Below the pieces are notes generated by a model that saw nothing but the letters and a program-made list of their open reading frames with translations, did not search any database and had not been told where the DNA came from. The translations under genes were made by a program, and so were the position numbers. A DNA stretch of 64,000 bases from Symsagittifera roscoffensis (lineage: Eukaryota; Xenacoelomorpha; Acoela; Convolutidae), in assembly GCF_963678635.1 (NCBI RefSeq), contig NC_087065.1, positions 55,270,397 through 55,334,396 on the forward strand, read 5' to 3'. Shown here in pieces: positions 11,351 through 23,257 of this stretch (within the stretch, counting starts at the first letter, position 1; each line of letters starts with the position of its first letter).

Positions 11351-14300
11351 ATGGAATCCGAAGAGAAAAAATGCCTCGATCAGTCCAAACAAGGTGAGAA
11401 AACTCCCATTTTTGAGTCTGCCCAATTCTCCAAAACTTACCCTCGCTACTACTCAACCGAAACAAATAAACAGCTCCCGTCGGCTGAAATTTCGGTCCAC
11501 GACGTCTCGTATTCAATTGTAACTGGGTCATGTCTTCGGAAGCACAGCAAAAGGATCTTAACTGATGTCAGCGGGATCTTCAAACCCGGACTCAATGCAA
11601 TCATGGGACCTTCGGGTTCTGGGAAAACAACGCTGCTGGATGTTTTGGCCCAACGGAAGAGAACAGAATCCCTGGAAGGGTTCATTCTCCTGAATGGGCA
11701 ACCTTTTCCCCAGAACTTCACCTTCTTATCGGGGTAAAGTTTCTTTTTCATTGAATACCAAAGCAACCAGTTTTTGTGCAAATAGAACAGGTGGAAGCAT
11801 AACACCCATATCAGAATGCTTTTAAATAAAATACATCATAGATAATACTTCATCATTATTGTTCCGACCGTTTGAAAATTGGGGAGAAACTTTGTATTTG
11901 GGTGTGTTTTAGTTTTTTTGTTTACCACGCAAATCAGGTTCCACAAATAATCATTGAAATAGGTCGAGTAATATATCATGCAGACTTACAAAAGCTTTTT
12001 TTTTGCTAATTTAAACTTAAATTTTAATTTTTATTGAGTTAAGTTAGTTTTTGGGCACCAATTTAATCAAACACCATTTGAGAAATCATAAGCTTCATAA
12101 TTCAAAAAATTTCTGCATAAACATTTGAAAATATTTTGAAATTTTTTTGAATTTTTTTAGATCATTTTCCGGTAATTTTTCTGCAAAGCTATTTTCATTT
12201 TGGCCTTTATTTTATCTGAATGTTGATTATGCCTAAGATTTTTTTCGTTTAGATCCTCATATTTTTTCTTTTCTTTCACGCAAAACCAGATACTCAAAAA
12301 GAATATGGGAACTTTCAAAAAATGTCCCAGTGTCTAGAGAAACTGGTTTGAAATTTTTTGAGATTTAGTTGACTTTGATTTTACTTTTTTTGAATTTTAG
12401 AATAAATAACTTGATTTTATTATAGAGAAAATTAGTTTCGAATGTTTCATTTAGCGCTTGTTTGGGCGAAAATTTAGATAAAAATTTAAATTTTTTCAAA
12501 GTTTTTTTCTCATTTTTTTTGTTTTTATTCATTTTTATCGAGACAAACAAAATCGCTCATGCCTATTTTACTAATTTTTGACGCAATCGTATAGTTCTCG
12601 AATCACGCCACTCCCTAAAACAGTCACAAATTTGAAGAAAAATAAAAAAAAATTTTTTAAGATAAATATTGTCGGAACATTTCTGTGCTACTTGTATAGT
12701 AACCGGCTATCCTTGTTTTTTTTTTGTTTTCCCCGCAAAATTAGGTACATCAAATACTTATGGGAATGGGTAGAGTGACATGTCATATCAAAGCCTTTTC
12801 AGTTGTGATTCGAACAGCGTTTAAAAGTGTCCAAAAAGTTAACCTAGTATCGGGAAAAACAGGTTTTAAACTTTTGATTTTTAGTCTAAATTCAAGCGAA
12901 CGACGCGAGCAAGCAGGCTTACAATTTTTTGAATTTTTTTGATATTTTTTTGTTTTCTCAGTACGAGGCCAATCTCTGTTTTTTGTGAATTGTTAGTGGA
13001 TTCCGCAACCAGGGCGCTCCCTTTATTCTTCTTTTGTTCTTTCATTTCTTTGATCGTTCTGACAAAACTTTAACATGTTTAAAGATTTTCACTGAATCCA
13101 AGAACATACAGACACAAAATTGTGCGTCTATCCAGTGGATTTTGGCTTCGTAATGCTTAGTCATTTTTCTGCAGTTTTTTCCTATTCTGTTATGACTTTC
13201 GAGTATTCCGAAGTTCCAGTTTTTCGTTCAGGTCCTTTTAATACACCCCGCTGAAAAAGAACAACACCAAATTTGCAATGTTTTAGACTATGGTCGGAAC
13301 ATTTAGTGCTACTTACAAAGTAACCGGCTATCGTTGTTTATAATTGAGTTTGATTGATAACCATCTGGTTTTCCTTCTATTGCGGTCTCAACTGTTTATA
13401 AGAAATCAGTTTGAGAAACCGGGATTAAACCCTTTTTCTCAAGTAAAAGAGAAATTCAAGAGAGAAGTGTTAGAGCATGATAGCTAAAAGTACATAAAAT
13501 AAAACATATGTAGCCTACTTAACCGAAGCTAATAATCATAGCGAAATAAAACTCTTATAAAAAAACCTAGAGAGCAGCAAAAACCTATCCATAAACGAAA
13601 ATACATTTCCCATTCACGAGCGAAAAAATCACAGATGACGCTCATCGAAGCCAAGTCTTTGTAATCTTTCGCTACTAACTTTTAATTTTGGCCCAAAATA
13701 TCTGTAAAATATTTCAAAAACGATATGTATCTCATCTGGTGACGCATTGCTAAGCCTGAACAGCTCGCAACAAGCGTTACTTTGATTTCTAAGCCAGATT
13801 ACTCTCCTCTCGAGTGCTTTAATAGAAAAATTTTGCGCGACTGATCCCTGAGCCCAATTGAGCTGGTACATTGCAATTCTAATTTTGGGCAACCGGATTG
13901 TTTAAAAAAGCTCGTTAAAAAGTCATCCAAACTTGCCTGATTAAAAAATGACCGAGCAAATTAAATAGTTCGTGAATCTTTCTGCAGTTTTTGCCTATTC
14001 TGTTATGACTTTCGAATATTCCGAAGTTCCAGTTTTTCGTTCAGGTCCTTTTAATACACCCCGCTGAAAAAGAACAACACCAAATTTGTATTGTTTTAGA
14101 ATATGGTGGGAACATTTAGTGCTACTTGCCCAGTAACCGGCTATCTTTGTTATTATATAATTTTTGTTGAACGACCGCGAAAATATTGAAAGTGAGCAAA
14201 GAAACGTGCTACGCCGTAGTCCATTGTATACATCAAGCAGATCAGAGGAATCCTTTGCTAAACTCCTCCAGTAACAGGAGCTCAACTCCTTTGCTTCCCA

Positions 14301-16734
14301 CGGCCAACCAGTAGTTACTAAATTTGGAGGGGAGAATGGGTCAAAAAAGCTCAATAATTTTTGTGTATGCTTCCATTAAATTGCAAAAAGGAACAGAAAT
14401 CTTCGTAGGCCCTCGCAACCATTTTGTGGAAGCGCGGCAAATTACTTTTTGTTGACTTTAAAAAAATACGGCAAAATTTTTGCCCCCAGCAAAAATTCTA
14501 GATTGTTCTATCATAAAGGTAAATATATGGCCAATTATTATTGTTTTTCAATTCTGAGTTTCTGTTCAGTTACGTGGCTCAGGATGACGTCATCAGTCTA
14601 GCCTTGACAGTTCAAGAAAATCTGATGTTCTCGGCGTCTCTTCGGATGCGCGACTGTACACATGCAGAGAGGGTGCGTCGCGTGGAGCAGTTAGTCGCGG
14701 AGCTAGGTCTGGACCAGTGCCAGCACACCACCATTGGAGACCCTTTTTCCAGCGGCATTTCCGGAGGGGAGAGGAAGAGGTGCTGCATAGGGATGGAACT
14801 TGTCAACCAACCGCCTGTCGTATTTCTAGGTCTGTATTTTTTGTAGAACTTTCCAGTCTTGAGGTTGATTTTCTTCCGTTGATCTAACGGGCATATACTT
14901 GGTAATGGCTCAATCCGGCCGTGCTATTTTTAAGCTAAGCTATGTTTTCTGAGAGTAAGTCTTTCAGCTTTTACAATAAACAAAAGAAACATATTTTAGG
15001 GGAATTTAGCAAAATTGTGTTGCGTTTTTGATCGGTTTTTTGACAACTTTGGGGCCCTACTTTTTTTCGAAGAATTTTCTATCTTGTTCAAAAAACAAAT
15101 AGCTACTAATCACTTTTTCTTTTCCCTGTCTTGAATAAAAAGTTACATGAATGATCCGAATGCAAGCGTTACATTGCCTCTACTTTTGTACAAAAAAAGA
15201 TATTCAAGACAAAGGAAATCCAAATGAACTGTTAGTTAAGCAAAAGATTGTCCAGCATGTCATGCTGATGTTTTTTTTCAAGGTCATTCAAAACCCAGAT
15301 AAAGTACGTTCCGCCAAGAGAAAATACGTCCGTGTTAGGTAAGTTCCGCTCAGCGAAAACTTTTTTTCAGATGAACCGACCACCGGCCTTGATTCTTCCA
15401 CAGCGTTCAGTGTCATATCGGTTCTCAAAAGGCTATCAACTCTAAGAAACTCTACCTTCATTATCACCATCCATCAACCTCGGTTCTCGATCTACAGTCA
15501 ATTTGGCAGGCTTCACCTACTTTCTCAAAGTGGGCAGACTGTTTTTCATGGACCAGCAAACGAGGCTCTGTCTTACTTTGAACAACTTGGATACGTATGC
15601 GAAGACTACTACAACCCCGCAGAGTTTTTCCTCGATTTGATGCTCCAATCAGTACAACTTAGTGCCTTTAGTCCCGGGTTCGAGTCCCAGCAGGCTCCGA
15701 TTAAGACCCTTTCATTGGTCGAACATACTGCAAATCAGAGCAATATCAAAGATTTGGTGAAGTGTTTCCGGGCATCTGAGCTGAACAAAGTTCTGCACGA
15801 TGAATGCGAAACTGTTTTGGCTTCAGAGGAAGGACACTTTTTTGACTCTAATGTCAAATTTTCACGCAGTTGGTTCACGCAACTTCACTTCTTAACAATG
15901 AGAAACTTAAAAGGGTTCAAAATTTTTCCTGGAAAAGTGATAGCCTCGTGGGTTGTCGTATTTTTGATTTCCGCAATGCTCGGTTTTCTTCTCTTTGACT
16001 GGAAATACGACAAAAAGGGTTTCGAAAACATCAACGGAGTCCTTTTCTTCTTTGTCGTTGTCGTAGTATTCGGAAACTTCGAATGTCTAAATGCCATGCT
16101 CGGAGACCGTGAAATCTTTATAGTCGAATCTCAAAACGGTTATTATAGAGTGTCCGCACATTTGCTCGCAAAACTACTAGGAGACGTGATTCCCCGACAG
16201 ACATCCAAGATAACAGTCTTCGCTTTGTGTCTCTACTTTTTCCTCAACTTAAAACCCAGCATTGATTCGTTCCTTCTTTTCTTTTCCGCTGGTCTGCTCA
16301 CATGTATAGCAGCTGTTAGCTTATTTGTGTTTGTTGCGGCGTTTACGGGACGTTTCGGGAGTGCCGCTGCATTGCTTCCCGCGATTTCAGTAATGATGAT
16401 TTTCGTCGCTGGTTTCTTTGCAAATGTTGGAACGTTGCCGCCAGTTTTAGCGAAATTGAAATACGCCAGTATTGTTTGGTACGCCATGTCACTTTTAACA
16501 ACATCTCAATTCCGAAATGTTGAATTTTGTGACTCTCAGAAACTTGTGGCGGAAAATGGATCCGAAATATCGCCGTACTTATGCGAGAGGGGAGAGAGCT
16601 ACCTCGATAGATACAGTGTTAACTATTCATTCGCCGGATGTTGCTTGAACTTCATTGGACTCGCTGCTTTTTCCTTATTTTTCTACGTTCTCACATACTT
16701 CAGCTGGCTAAGAACTGCCCGTTCGCGAAAATGA
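11351..16734 (+). CDS. ABCG2-like half ABC transporter, three exons
   Basis: Exons 11351-11733, 14570-14829 and 15371-16734 join in frame to 668 residues; both introns are GT-AG. Order is NBD then TMD, as in ABCG half-transporters. Walker A GPSGSGKTT is at 86-94, the Q-loop GYVAQDD spans the first junction (128-134), the signature ISGGERKR is at 191-198, and Walker B VVFLDEPTTGLD crosses the second junction (from 211). An H-loop IHQPR follows. The C-terminal half has six likely membrane helices (WVVVFLISAMLGFLLF, GVLFFFVVVVVF and others) and the VESQNGYYRVSAHLLAKLLGD stretch (cut here) aligns with ABCG2. The last extracellular loop has Cys before DSQ and before ERGESY, matching the intramolecular pair of ABCG2, but no residue for the intersubunit Cys. 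Such proteins dimerise and export hydrophobic compounds; the substrate here is unknown. ATG at 11351 gives a normal family length. Confidence 0.93.
11860..12717 (+). mobile_element. Family-B HINE-like element, full length
   Basis: 5' end TGTTCCGACCGTTTGAAAAT, then GGGGAGAAACTTTG and the CCACGCAAATCAGG block. 3' end TGTCGGAACATTTCTGTGC, then CTACTTGTATAGTAACCGG and CTATCCTTGTT. The 5' TTCCGAC is repeated inverted, about 45 bases inside the 3' end, as in family A. It lies in intron 1 of the ABCG2-like gene and is the best reference copy of family B here. Confidence 0.75.
12718..13338 (+). mobile_element. Family-B element, 5'-truncated
   Basis: Continues directly from the previous copy with CCCCGCAAAATTAGGTAC and GGGTAGAGTGACATG, and ends at TATGGTCGGAACATTTAGTG and GTAACCGGCTATCGTTGTT. 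The first ~60 bases of the element are missing. Confidence 0.7.
13978..14151 (+). mobile_element. Family-B 3' end, third copy in the same intron
   Basis: Almost identical to 13170-13338, from CTGCAGTTTTTGCCTATTC through ATGGTGGGAACATTTAGTGC to AACCGGCTATCTTTGTT. The sequence between the two ends (13340-13977) is not clearly family B; its longest reverse frame (13629-13892) is unassigned. Confidence 0.65.
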
Positions 16735-16769
16735 TCAGCTTGTTTTTATTGCAAATTAATATTTTATTA

Positions 16770-16775
16770 AATAAA
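16770..16775 (+). promoter_or_regulatory. Polyadenylation signal of the ABCG2-like gene
   Basis: AATAAA 36 bases after the TGA stop, within a compact AT-rich 3' UTR. Confidence 0.6.
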
Positions 16776-16887
16776 ATGTCTTCACATCATGTAATGAATC
16801 AATCTAATTTTTGTTTGAAAATTTGATTTCGAGTTATGATTTGGCTTCATGAGCGACTTGGTTTGCCGATTATGCAAGCGTCACAAA

Positions 16888-17222
16888 CAGGGGCGAATCC
16901 AGGATTTTCTCGCGGGGGGGGGGGGTGCGGATTTAAATTTTTTTAAGGTCGATCAAATTGATTTTCCGAGCTCTCGCAAATCATTACAAAGATCCTATTT
17001 TGACCAAATTTTCTGCGCCGCAAGCAAAATGAAAAAAAAAACGGGCAAAAAAATGCTTTTTGAAAAATTTTGACCAAAAAATTGCGTTTTTTGGACGCGC
17101 GCTTCCTTCAATTTTGTATATGTCTGTCAGCCACAAATGAAGATCTTAAAATAGTACAAAGGGGAGACAGGGCTCGAATGCCTGAGAGAGGGCGTCCTCT
17201 CCCCTCCCTGAGTCCGCTGGTG
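16888..17222 (+). mobile_element. hAT-type MITE with perfect 8-bp target duplication
   Basis: Starts CAGGGGCGAATCCAGGATTT and ends GAGTCCGCTGGTG, an imperfect inverted repeat. It is flanked on both sides by GTCACAAA (16880-16887 and 17223-17230), the 8-bp duplication expected of hAT transposition. The interior has a poly-G tract and no transposase. Confidence 0.88.
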
Positions 17223-17290
17223 GTCACAAATCAGGGGTGTTTAACTTAACAAAAACGAAGTTATACGATAGAAAAGGTAGAGTTAAGACG

Positions 17291-17806
17291 AAACAGGACT
17301 GCGCGTATATCAAGGCAAAGCCCTGAATGTTCCGACGGCCCCTTAATCCATATCGAGTAGTTTTTAGGGTAAGAAAATTCCGAAAAACTATACAATTTGG
17401 ACAAGATCAAGTGTAAAAATTTGAGTCGAACGAAATTATCACGCACGATTATCTAGCCTAAAATCAATTAGGAAAGATTTTGCTGGGGCAAAATAACTCG
17501 CGTTACGGGTGCTTCCAGGATTTTGGATAAAATCTACAATGCGCGCAAAAATTAGTCCAAAGCATGGCCAAATTGGCAATTTTCAAACTCTCAAAACTTT
17601 GCAAAAATAAAATATCTGTTCAAACATCTTTGGTAAATATCTTAAATTTTAGTAAAAGTTCTTTAAATTTGGTTTTAGGGAATCCATATCTTCAATGGGG
17701 CTTACAACTTTTCTGTTAAAAACCATTATTTTGATCGCCGAAAATTGACTGATTAAAAAACACAGCACCAAGGGTACATATTCCGTTTTCTTCGAAAGTC
17801 GGAACA
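17291..17806 (-). mobile_element. Family-A HINE-like element, reversed, diverged
   Basis: AAACAGGACTGCGCGTATATC and CCCTGAATGTTCCGACGGCC mark the reversed 3' end, and TTCTTCGAAAGTCGGAACA the reversed 5' end. The middle is more diverged than in most copies. It lies downstream of the ABCG2-like gene. Confidence 0.75.
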
Positions 17807-18199
17807 AAAATTTCATATTGAGAACGAGAAAATTAGACGAAATATAAGTTTTTTGTACAACCATTTCTACTTTTTAAAAAAATCGGCAGCCATATCAATT
17901 ATTTGATCAGAACTCTCTTGAAAATATTTATAAAGAGTATCTTGGATTAAATAAAAGAGGTGAAATAGAAAATACAGACAATCACACAGAGTTGTACAGA
18001 AGAAATTAGAAAGTAATTACCAACTAAAAGTTCTCGTAGTTATTCTGAATTCACAGGAGGGTTGGTTGATTTAAAAAAAATAACTCATCTGAATACGTGA
18101 AATTTTTTTTAGACTATTTTCGCTTTGCGCCGTGTGGAAATATGGCTTGAAATAGCTGCATTCAATTAAACATAATAGTCTATAGTTTTTCAACCAGGA
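17807..18199. other. AT-rich spacer without recognised features
   Basis: No exon, RNA gene or element end was recognised between the reversed family-A copy and the repeat array. Confidence 0.4.
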
Positions 18200-21182
18200 A
18201 AATCAAAATCTATTTGAATGAACTTACTTGTCATTCTTTGTGCAAAACAAAGTAAGTTGCGTTCAAAATACCAAGAAAGTATCGCAACTTGTGGAATTTT
18301 TGTTCGAGTCACTCTACATAGCACTAAAGTACAGACGAATTAATCTTAATACCTGTTCAGGTCAAAGGAAACAGCAGATGGCCGGTCATTCCAAAAAAAA
18401 ACAGCAGACTTCTGAGTAAATTGAATGCAATCCACTTGCAGAAGCATTAACTGATAGCCACATGTATCTGATTGCCCGATCAGGCAAAATGAAAAAGAAG
18501 GTTTCAGGATCGCCAAAGGGTGTTGCGCTCTGAATACGTCTGCCTGCGGAGCTGCTATCATATTCTGAGTAACTTTCATGCAACCCAATTGCGGAAGCAG
18601 TAACTGACAGCCACATGCATCTGATTGCCCAGTCATGCCATACGAGATCGCAGAGAATTAGCCACTGCAGGTTTGCCTTCAAAAATTCACATTACAAGAA
18701 TCTATCTGGTCAGGCCAAATGAAATCGCAGATGCTCGGTCAGGCCATACGGATTAACAGTTATATGAGTAAACTTTATGCAATCCTTTTGCAGAAGCACT
18801 AACTGGCAGCCACATGTTTTTGATTGCCCCGGTCATGCCATACGAGATCGCAGAGTTCGAAAGAGTGTTGAGCTCAGAATAAATCTTTAAGCAGAACTTC
18901 CACTGAAAAGTTATCACATTTTATAAAAGTTGTAAACGCTTCCTTTTTAAAAACATTAAGCTGCGCTCCGCTCTGTCATGTCATATGAGTTTGCAGAATT
19001 CCAGAATACCATTAGGTTTAGCGCTGCAGATCTGCTATATAGAATTTATCGCATTTCCCTGAAACCTTATTTGAGAGACATGCAGAAGCACTAACTGACA
19101 GCTATATCTTTCTGGTTGCTCGGTCATTCCACTTGAGTTCACCAACTTTGGCAAAAGCGAAGGGTGATGCGCTCACAATACATATGGTCGATGACTCGTT
19201 CATGGGAATCTTTCACTTTTTTGGAGTTTTATGCGCTCTAATTGAAGAAACATGAACTGACAGCACAATGTAAATGAAAACATAGTGATGCCATGTGCGA
19301 TTGCAGATTTCATGAAACACTAAGGGATTATGTGCTGGGAACAGATATGATTACTGAAGTGCTTTTGAGAAATTCACGCTTTTCCGATGTTTCATAGGCT
19401 CCATGTGCAGAAACAGTAAATTAGTATACCAAAAGTACCACTAAAACTCATAGCTTCGAAGATTTTTAGAACCTATAAGGAGTCCGCTCAGAAAAAAAAC
19501 CCAATATTTTTTGACAATGCGAGTAACTTTTGATCGACCAAAAAAGAAGAAGGGAAACGGTGCTGTTTAGACAACTTTGAAAAAGCGCTAGAAGAAGAAA
19601 AGTCGCTAGATTTTGTTTCAATTAACCACTGCAGGTTTGCCTTGAGTTCAAGAATTCAAATTACAAGAATCTATCTGGTCAGGCCAAATGAAATCGCAGA
19701 TGCTCGGTCAGACCAAACGGGTTAACAGATATCTGAGTAAACTTTATGCAATCCTTTTGCAGAAGCACTAAATGTTTTTGATTGCCCGGTCATGTAATAC
19801 GAGATCGCAGAGTTCGAAATACCAAAGAGTGTTGAGCTCTGAATAAATTTTTAAGCAGATTTTCTAGTGAAAAGTTATCGCGTTTTGTGGAAGTTATAAA
19901 CGCTTCCCTTTCAAAAGCACTAAACTGCGCTCCGCGTCTGTCATGCCATATGAAATCGCAGAGTTCCAAAATACCATTAGGTTTTGCGCTGCAGATCTGC
20001 TATATAGAATTTATCGCATTTCACTGAAATTTTATTTGCTAGCCATGTAGAAGCACCACTTTACAGTTCCAAATTGATCGGTCATGCCACACAAAATCGA
20101 AACTTTTGGCAAAAGTGGAGGGTGTTGCGCTCACCATTCATGTGGCTGATGACCCTTCATGAAAAATTTTTCTGGGAATTTTATGCGCTCTAAATGAAGA
20201 AGCATAATTAGCATCGCAAGGTAGATGATAAAATAGTCATGCTATGCGTGATTGCAAATTTCATAAAATACTTAAGTACTGGGAAAAGACATAATTACGG
20301 AAGTATTTTTGAGAAATTGTCGTTTAATGGATCTTTTATGCGCTCCATTTGCAGATAGAGTAAATTGATAAATCGAAAAAACGCTACATGATTGTTCGGA
20401 TTTTATAAGGAATCCGCCATTGAAAAAAACTGATATCTTTTGACGATTTGAGTATCTTTCCTTCCATCAACAACAAGAAGAGAAAACTTGCTGTTCAAAC
20501 AGTTTTGAGAAATCGCTTGAAGAAAACAGTGTTCAAATCGTGTTTTAATTAAGCACTGAAGGTTTGCCTTAAGTTCAAAATTTAACAATCATCGAATCGT
20601 TTTCAAAAGGACAGGACATGAATGGGTTCAAAAAATTTCGTAGTTATTTTGAATTCTTGTTCTCGCTTAAAAATTTTCGCTTTCGCGCCCTGTTGGGGAA
20701 CAATGGTTTAAAGCTGCTGCATTCAAATAGTTTGCTCCTGCTAATCTGTTTTTTTGGATAATAAGAAACTTAAAAAATATCTGAATGATGTGCCTTGTCA
20801 TATTTTGGGAAAAGAAAAGTCTGTTGCGCTGAAAACATTTCTGGCTGCATATTTCCTTTTGAGAGAGTTATCAAGTAATTTGGAAAATAATGTGTCACTC
20901 GACGAAGCATTCACTGACAGTCAGATGTATCTGAATGCCCGGTCAGACCAGTTTAAAAAACAAGTTTCGGTTTTGCTCAAATTAGCCATAGCTACGGAGC
21001 TGCTATCGGTTTCTCACTAAACTTTGTGTGATCAAGTTGCCGAAGCTGCACGGTCATACGATACGATATCGCTGAGTGCGGGACCACCTTGCACCGGAAA
21101 TTTAAAAGTATCGCAAATTATGGAAAAATCATGTGCTCCCTTTTAAAATCCTTAAACTGCGCTCCGCTTCCATGCTCAATCA
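18200..21182 (+). repeat. Higher-order repeat array of a ~155-bp module, left block
   Basis: A degenerate module recurs throughout: GCAGAAGCACTAACTGACAG, CCACATGTATCTGATTGCCC, GGTCATGCCATACGAGATCG and GTTGCGCTCAGAATACAT, then a CTGCGGAGCTGCTA-like block. Neighbouring modules are about 158 bases apart (18425 and 18583). A longer period of about 930-960 bases is also visible: CCACTGCAGGTTTGCC at 18662 and 19626, and GCACTGAAGGTTTGCC at 20553. Read on the + strand the modules give related peptides (TDSHMYLIARS, then SVALRIHLAAELL), broken by stops in most copies, so the array may descend from a coding repeat. Confidence 0.7.
20754..21020 (+). CDS. Unassigned 88-residue open frame inside the module array
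   Basis: This is the longest uninterrupted reading of the array module. It contains KSVALKTFLAAYFLLRELSS and TDSQMYLNARSD, which other modules encode in broken form. It opens with a non-ATG codon and no splice sites were recognised. It could be chance, the remnant of an expanded ancestral gene, or one exon of a live repeat protein. No known family was recognised. Confidence 0.2.
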   Translation: MDNKKLKKYLNDVPCHILGKEKSVALKTFLAAYFLLRELSSNLENNVSLDEAFTDSQMYLNARSDQFKKQVSVLLKLAIATELLSVSH

Positions 21183-21620
21183 CAGGGGCGGATTTAGGGG
21201 GAGGCGGGGGGTGGGGGGCGGACGCTCCCCCCCTTCAGGGATTCGACCCCCTGTCGACCCAAAAGGTCCCCCCTATGGTATTTTTTAAGAAATCCTTTTT
21301 TTGCCGACCAACCCTAAAATTTTTCTAAAGGCGCCGTCGGCACCAATATATACTAACTTTGAGGGGGAGCGCGCGCCAAAAAAACGCGATTTTTTTGTCA
21401 ACATTTTTCAAAAAGTGCCTAAAAACGGCTTTTTGACCTGTTTTTTCAAAAATTGGCCTGCGGCGCAGAAAATTTGGCAAAAACAGGGACCTTTTAGTGC
21501 TTTAGAAGAGCTCGGAAAATCAATTTGCTCGACCTTGAAAAAAAAAAGGTCGTCAAAATTTTCGAACATTTTTTGAAAATCCGCCCACCGCTCCTCAAAA
21601 AAATCCTAGATCCGCCCCTG
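21183..21620 (+). mobile_element. hAT-type MITE with perfect 8-bp target duplication
   Basis: Starts CAGGGGCGGATTTAGGGGG, ends CTAGATCCGCCCCTG, and is flanked by CTCAATCA on both sides (21175-21182 and 21621-21628). The interior matches the copy at 6527-6951, including CCTAAAATTTTTCTAAAGGC and GGGGGAGCGCGC. The reading frames across it are not genes. Confidence 0.92.
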
Positions 21621-22166
21621 CTCAATCATACTATAAAAATAGAAGATCTTGTGAATTCCATTAGTATTGCGATTCTGAGAATTTATCGCTTTTGCAAGAA
21701 TTCTATGCGCTTTAATTGAAGAACCATAAATTAACTGATGGCGACATTTACCCGAAAGCCCAGTCATGCCAATTGACATAGCAGATTTCTCAAAATGCTA
21801 TAGATGATGTACTTGGATCAAATCTGACTACAGAACTGCTGTTGAGATGTCAATTTATTAGATGTTTTATGCGCTCCATTTGCAGAAGCTGAAAAACGAT
21901 CAACCAAAAGACTTCGAAGACTTAGTATAGAGGATGATGTACTTGTTTGACGCGCTCTCCTTAGGAAGAGGTAAATTAGTTTAGTAAAAAACAAAATAAA
22001 CTCTGACGCTAACTGCTTCAATGACATTCAGAACTTATACGGAGTATACTATGGAATAAGTTGATATCTTTCAAGGATGTGAGTATGTTTCTTTCTATCA
22101 ACAAGAAGAAGGAAAATTTTGCTGATCAAGCAGCTTGAGAAATCTCAAACAAGAAAGTAGCGCTTT
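21621..22166 (+). repeat. Continuation of the degenerate module array
   Basis: Module pieces continue after the MITE: CGCTCCATTTGCAGAAGCTG near 21870, and a TTGATATCTTTCAAGGATG block that also ends the ~960-bp units at about 20.4 kb. No intact frame. Confidence 0.5.
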
Positions 22167-22690
22167 TTGTTCCGACTTTCGATACGAAAGTGACGGAATA
22201 TTTGTGCTCGGGTGGGTTTTTTTTTCTTCAGACAAATTTCGACTTTTTAACAGGCCATTTTCGACGGAATTTTTTTAAATCATTCAAAAGGTATTGTTGT
22301 CCTGAGCTCAATTTTGAAAAGATATTTCACCTGTGATCATTTTTCGTGAAGTTATGAGGGTTTAAAGATTGTCAATTCGGACAATTTGGGACAATTAACG
22401 CGCGATATATTTCGCTCTATTAACGCGTAAGCAGAGATTTAATCCGTCTTTTAAATCGTTCCAAATTGGTTCAAAAAAGCTTATTTGCCATAATTGTTTT
22501 GTTACAATGAGCAAAATCTATTCTTTTAAACTTTATCTGGCGCGTGGGGGATGATTTCATAAAAAAAATTTCAAATTTTACAAAAAAAGGATTTCATTTT
22601 TTTTATTATACTTAATTTTTTTATGTTACTACTGCTCGATAAACCTGAAAAGGCAGTGGGAACAATTAGGGCTTTGCCCTGATACGAGCG
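22167..22690 (+). mobile_element. Family-A HINE-like element, 3' end shortened
   Basis: 5' TGTTCCGACTTTCGATACG; 3' GGCAGTGGGAACAATTAGGG and CCCTGATACGAGCG. The last ~12 bases of the usual terminus are absent. Confidence 0.85.
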
Positions 22691-22728
22691 GAAGGGACAT
22701 GAATTGGTCCAATTAACTCTTGTAGTTA

Positions 22729-23257
22729 TTGTTCCGACTTTCGATACGAAAGTAACGGAATATTTGTGCTCGGGGTGGTTTTTTTTCTTCAGACAAATTT
22801 CGACTTTTTAACAAACAATTTTTGACGGATTTTTAAAATATCATTCAAAAGGTATTGTTGTCCTGAGCTTACATTTGAAAAGATATTTCACCTGTGATCA
22901 TTTTTCGTAAAGTTATGAGGGTTTAAAGATTACCATTTTGACCAATTTGGGACAATTAGCACGCGATTTAATTCGCGCTATTAACGCGTAAGCGGAGATT
23001 TAATCCGCCTTATAAATCGTTCCAAATTGGTTCAAGGAAGCTTAATTTCCATAGTTGATTAGTTAATAGGAGCGAAGTCTATTCTTTTGTACTTTATATG
23101 GCGTGTGGGGGATGATTTCATGAAAAAATTCAGATTTTAGAGTTTTTTTTTTCATTTTATTTTTGTACATTTAAATTTTTGTATGTTACTACTGCTCCAT
23201 AAATCTTAAAAAACAGTCGGAACATTCAGGGCTTTGCTCTGATACGAGCAGTCTTGT
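22729..23257 (+). mobile_element. Family-A HINE-like element at the left edge of the triplication
   Basis: Complete 5' and 3' ends. Its 3' half, from GGTTCAAGGAAGCTTAATTT, is the version found in the next two copies (24669, 26618), while its 5' half differs from theirs. This places a recombination junction inside the element. Confidence 0.85.

Noticed and set aside
11344-11351. TATAAAA as a TATA box of the ABCG2-like gene
   Set aside because: It directly abuts the start codon, too close to place a transcription start between them.
15670-15690. B-box-like GGGTTCGAGTCCC suggesting a tRNA gene
   Set aside because: It lies inside exon 3 of the ABCG2-like gene, in a continuous conserved reading frame, with no A-box or cloverleaf around it.
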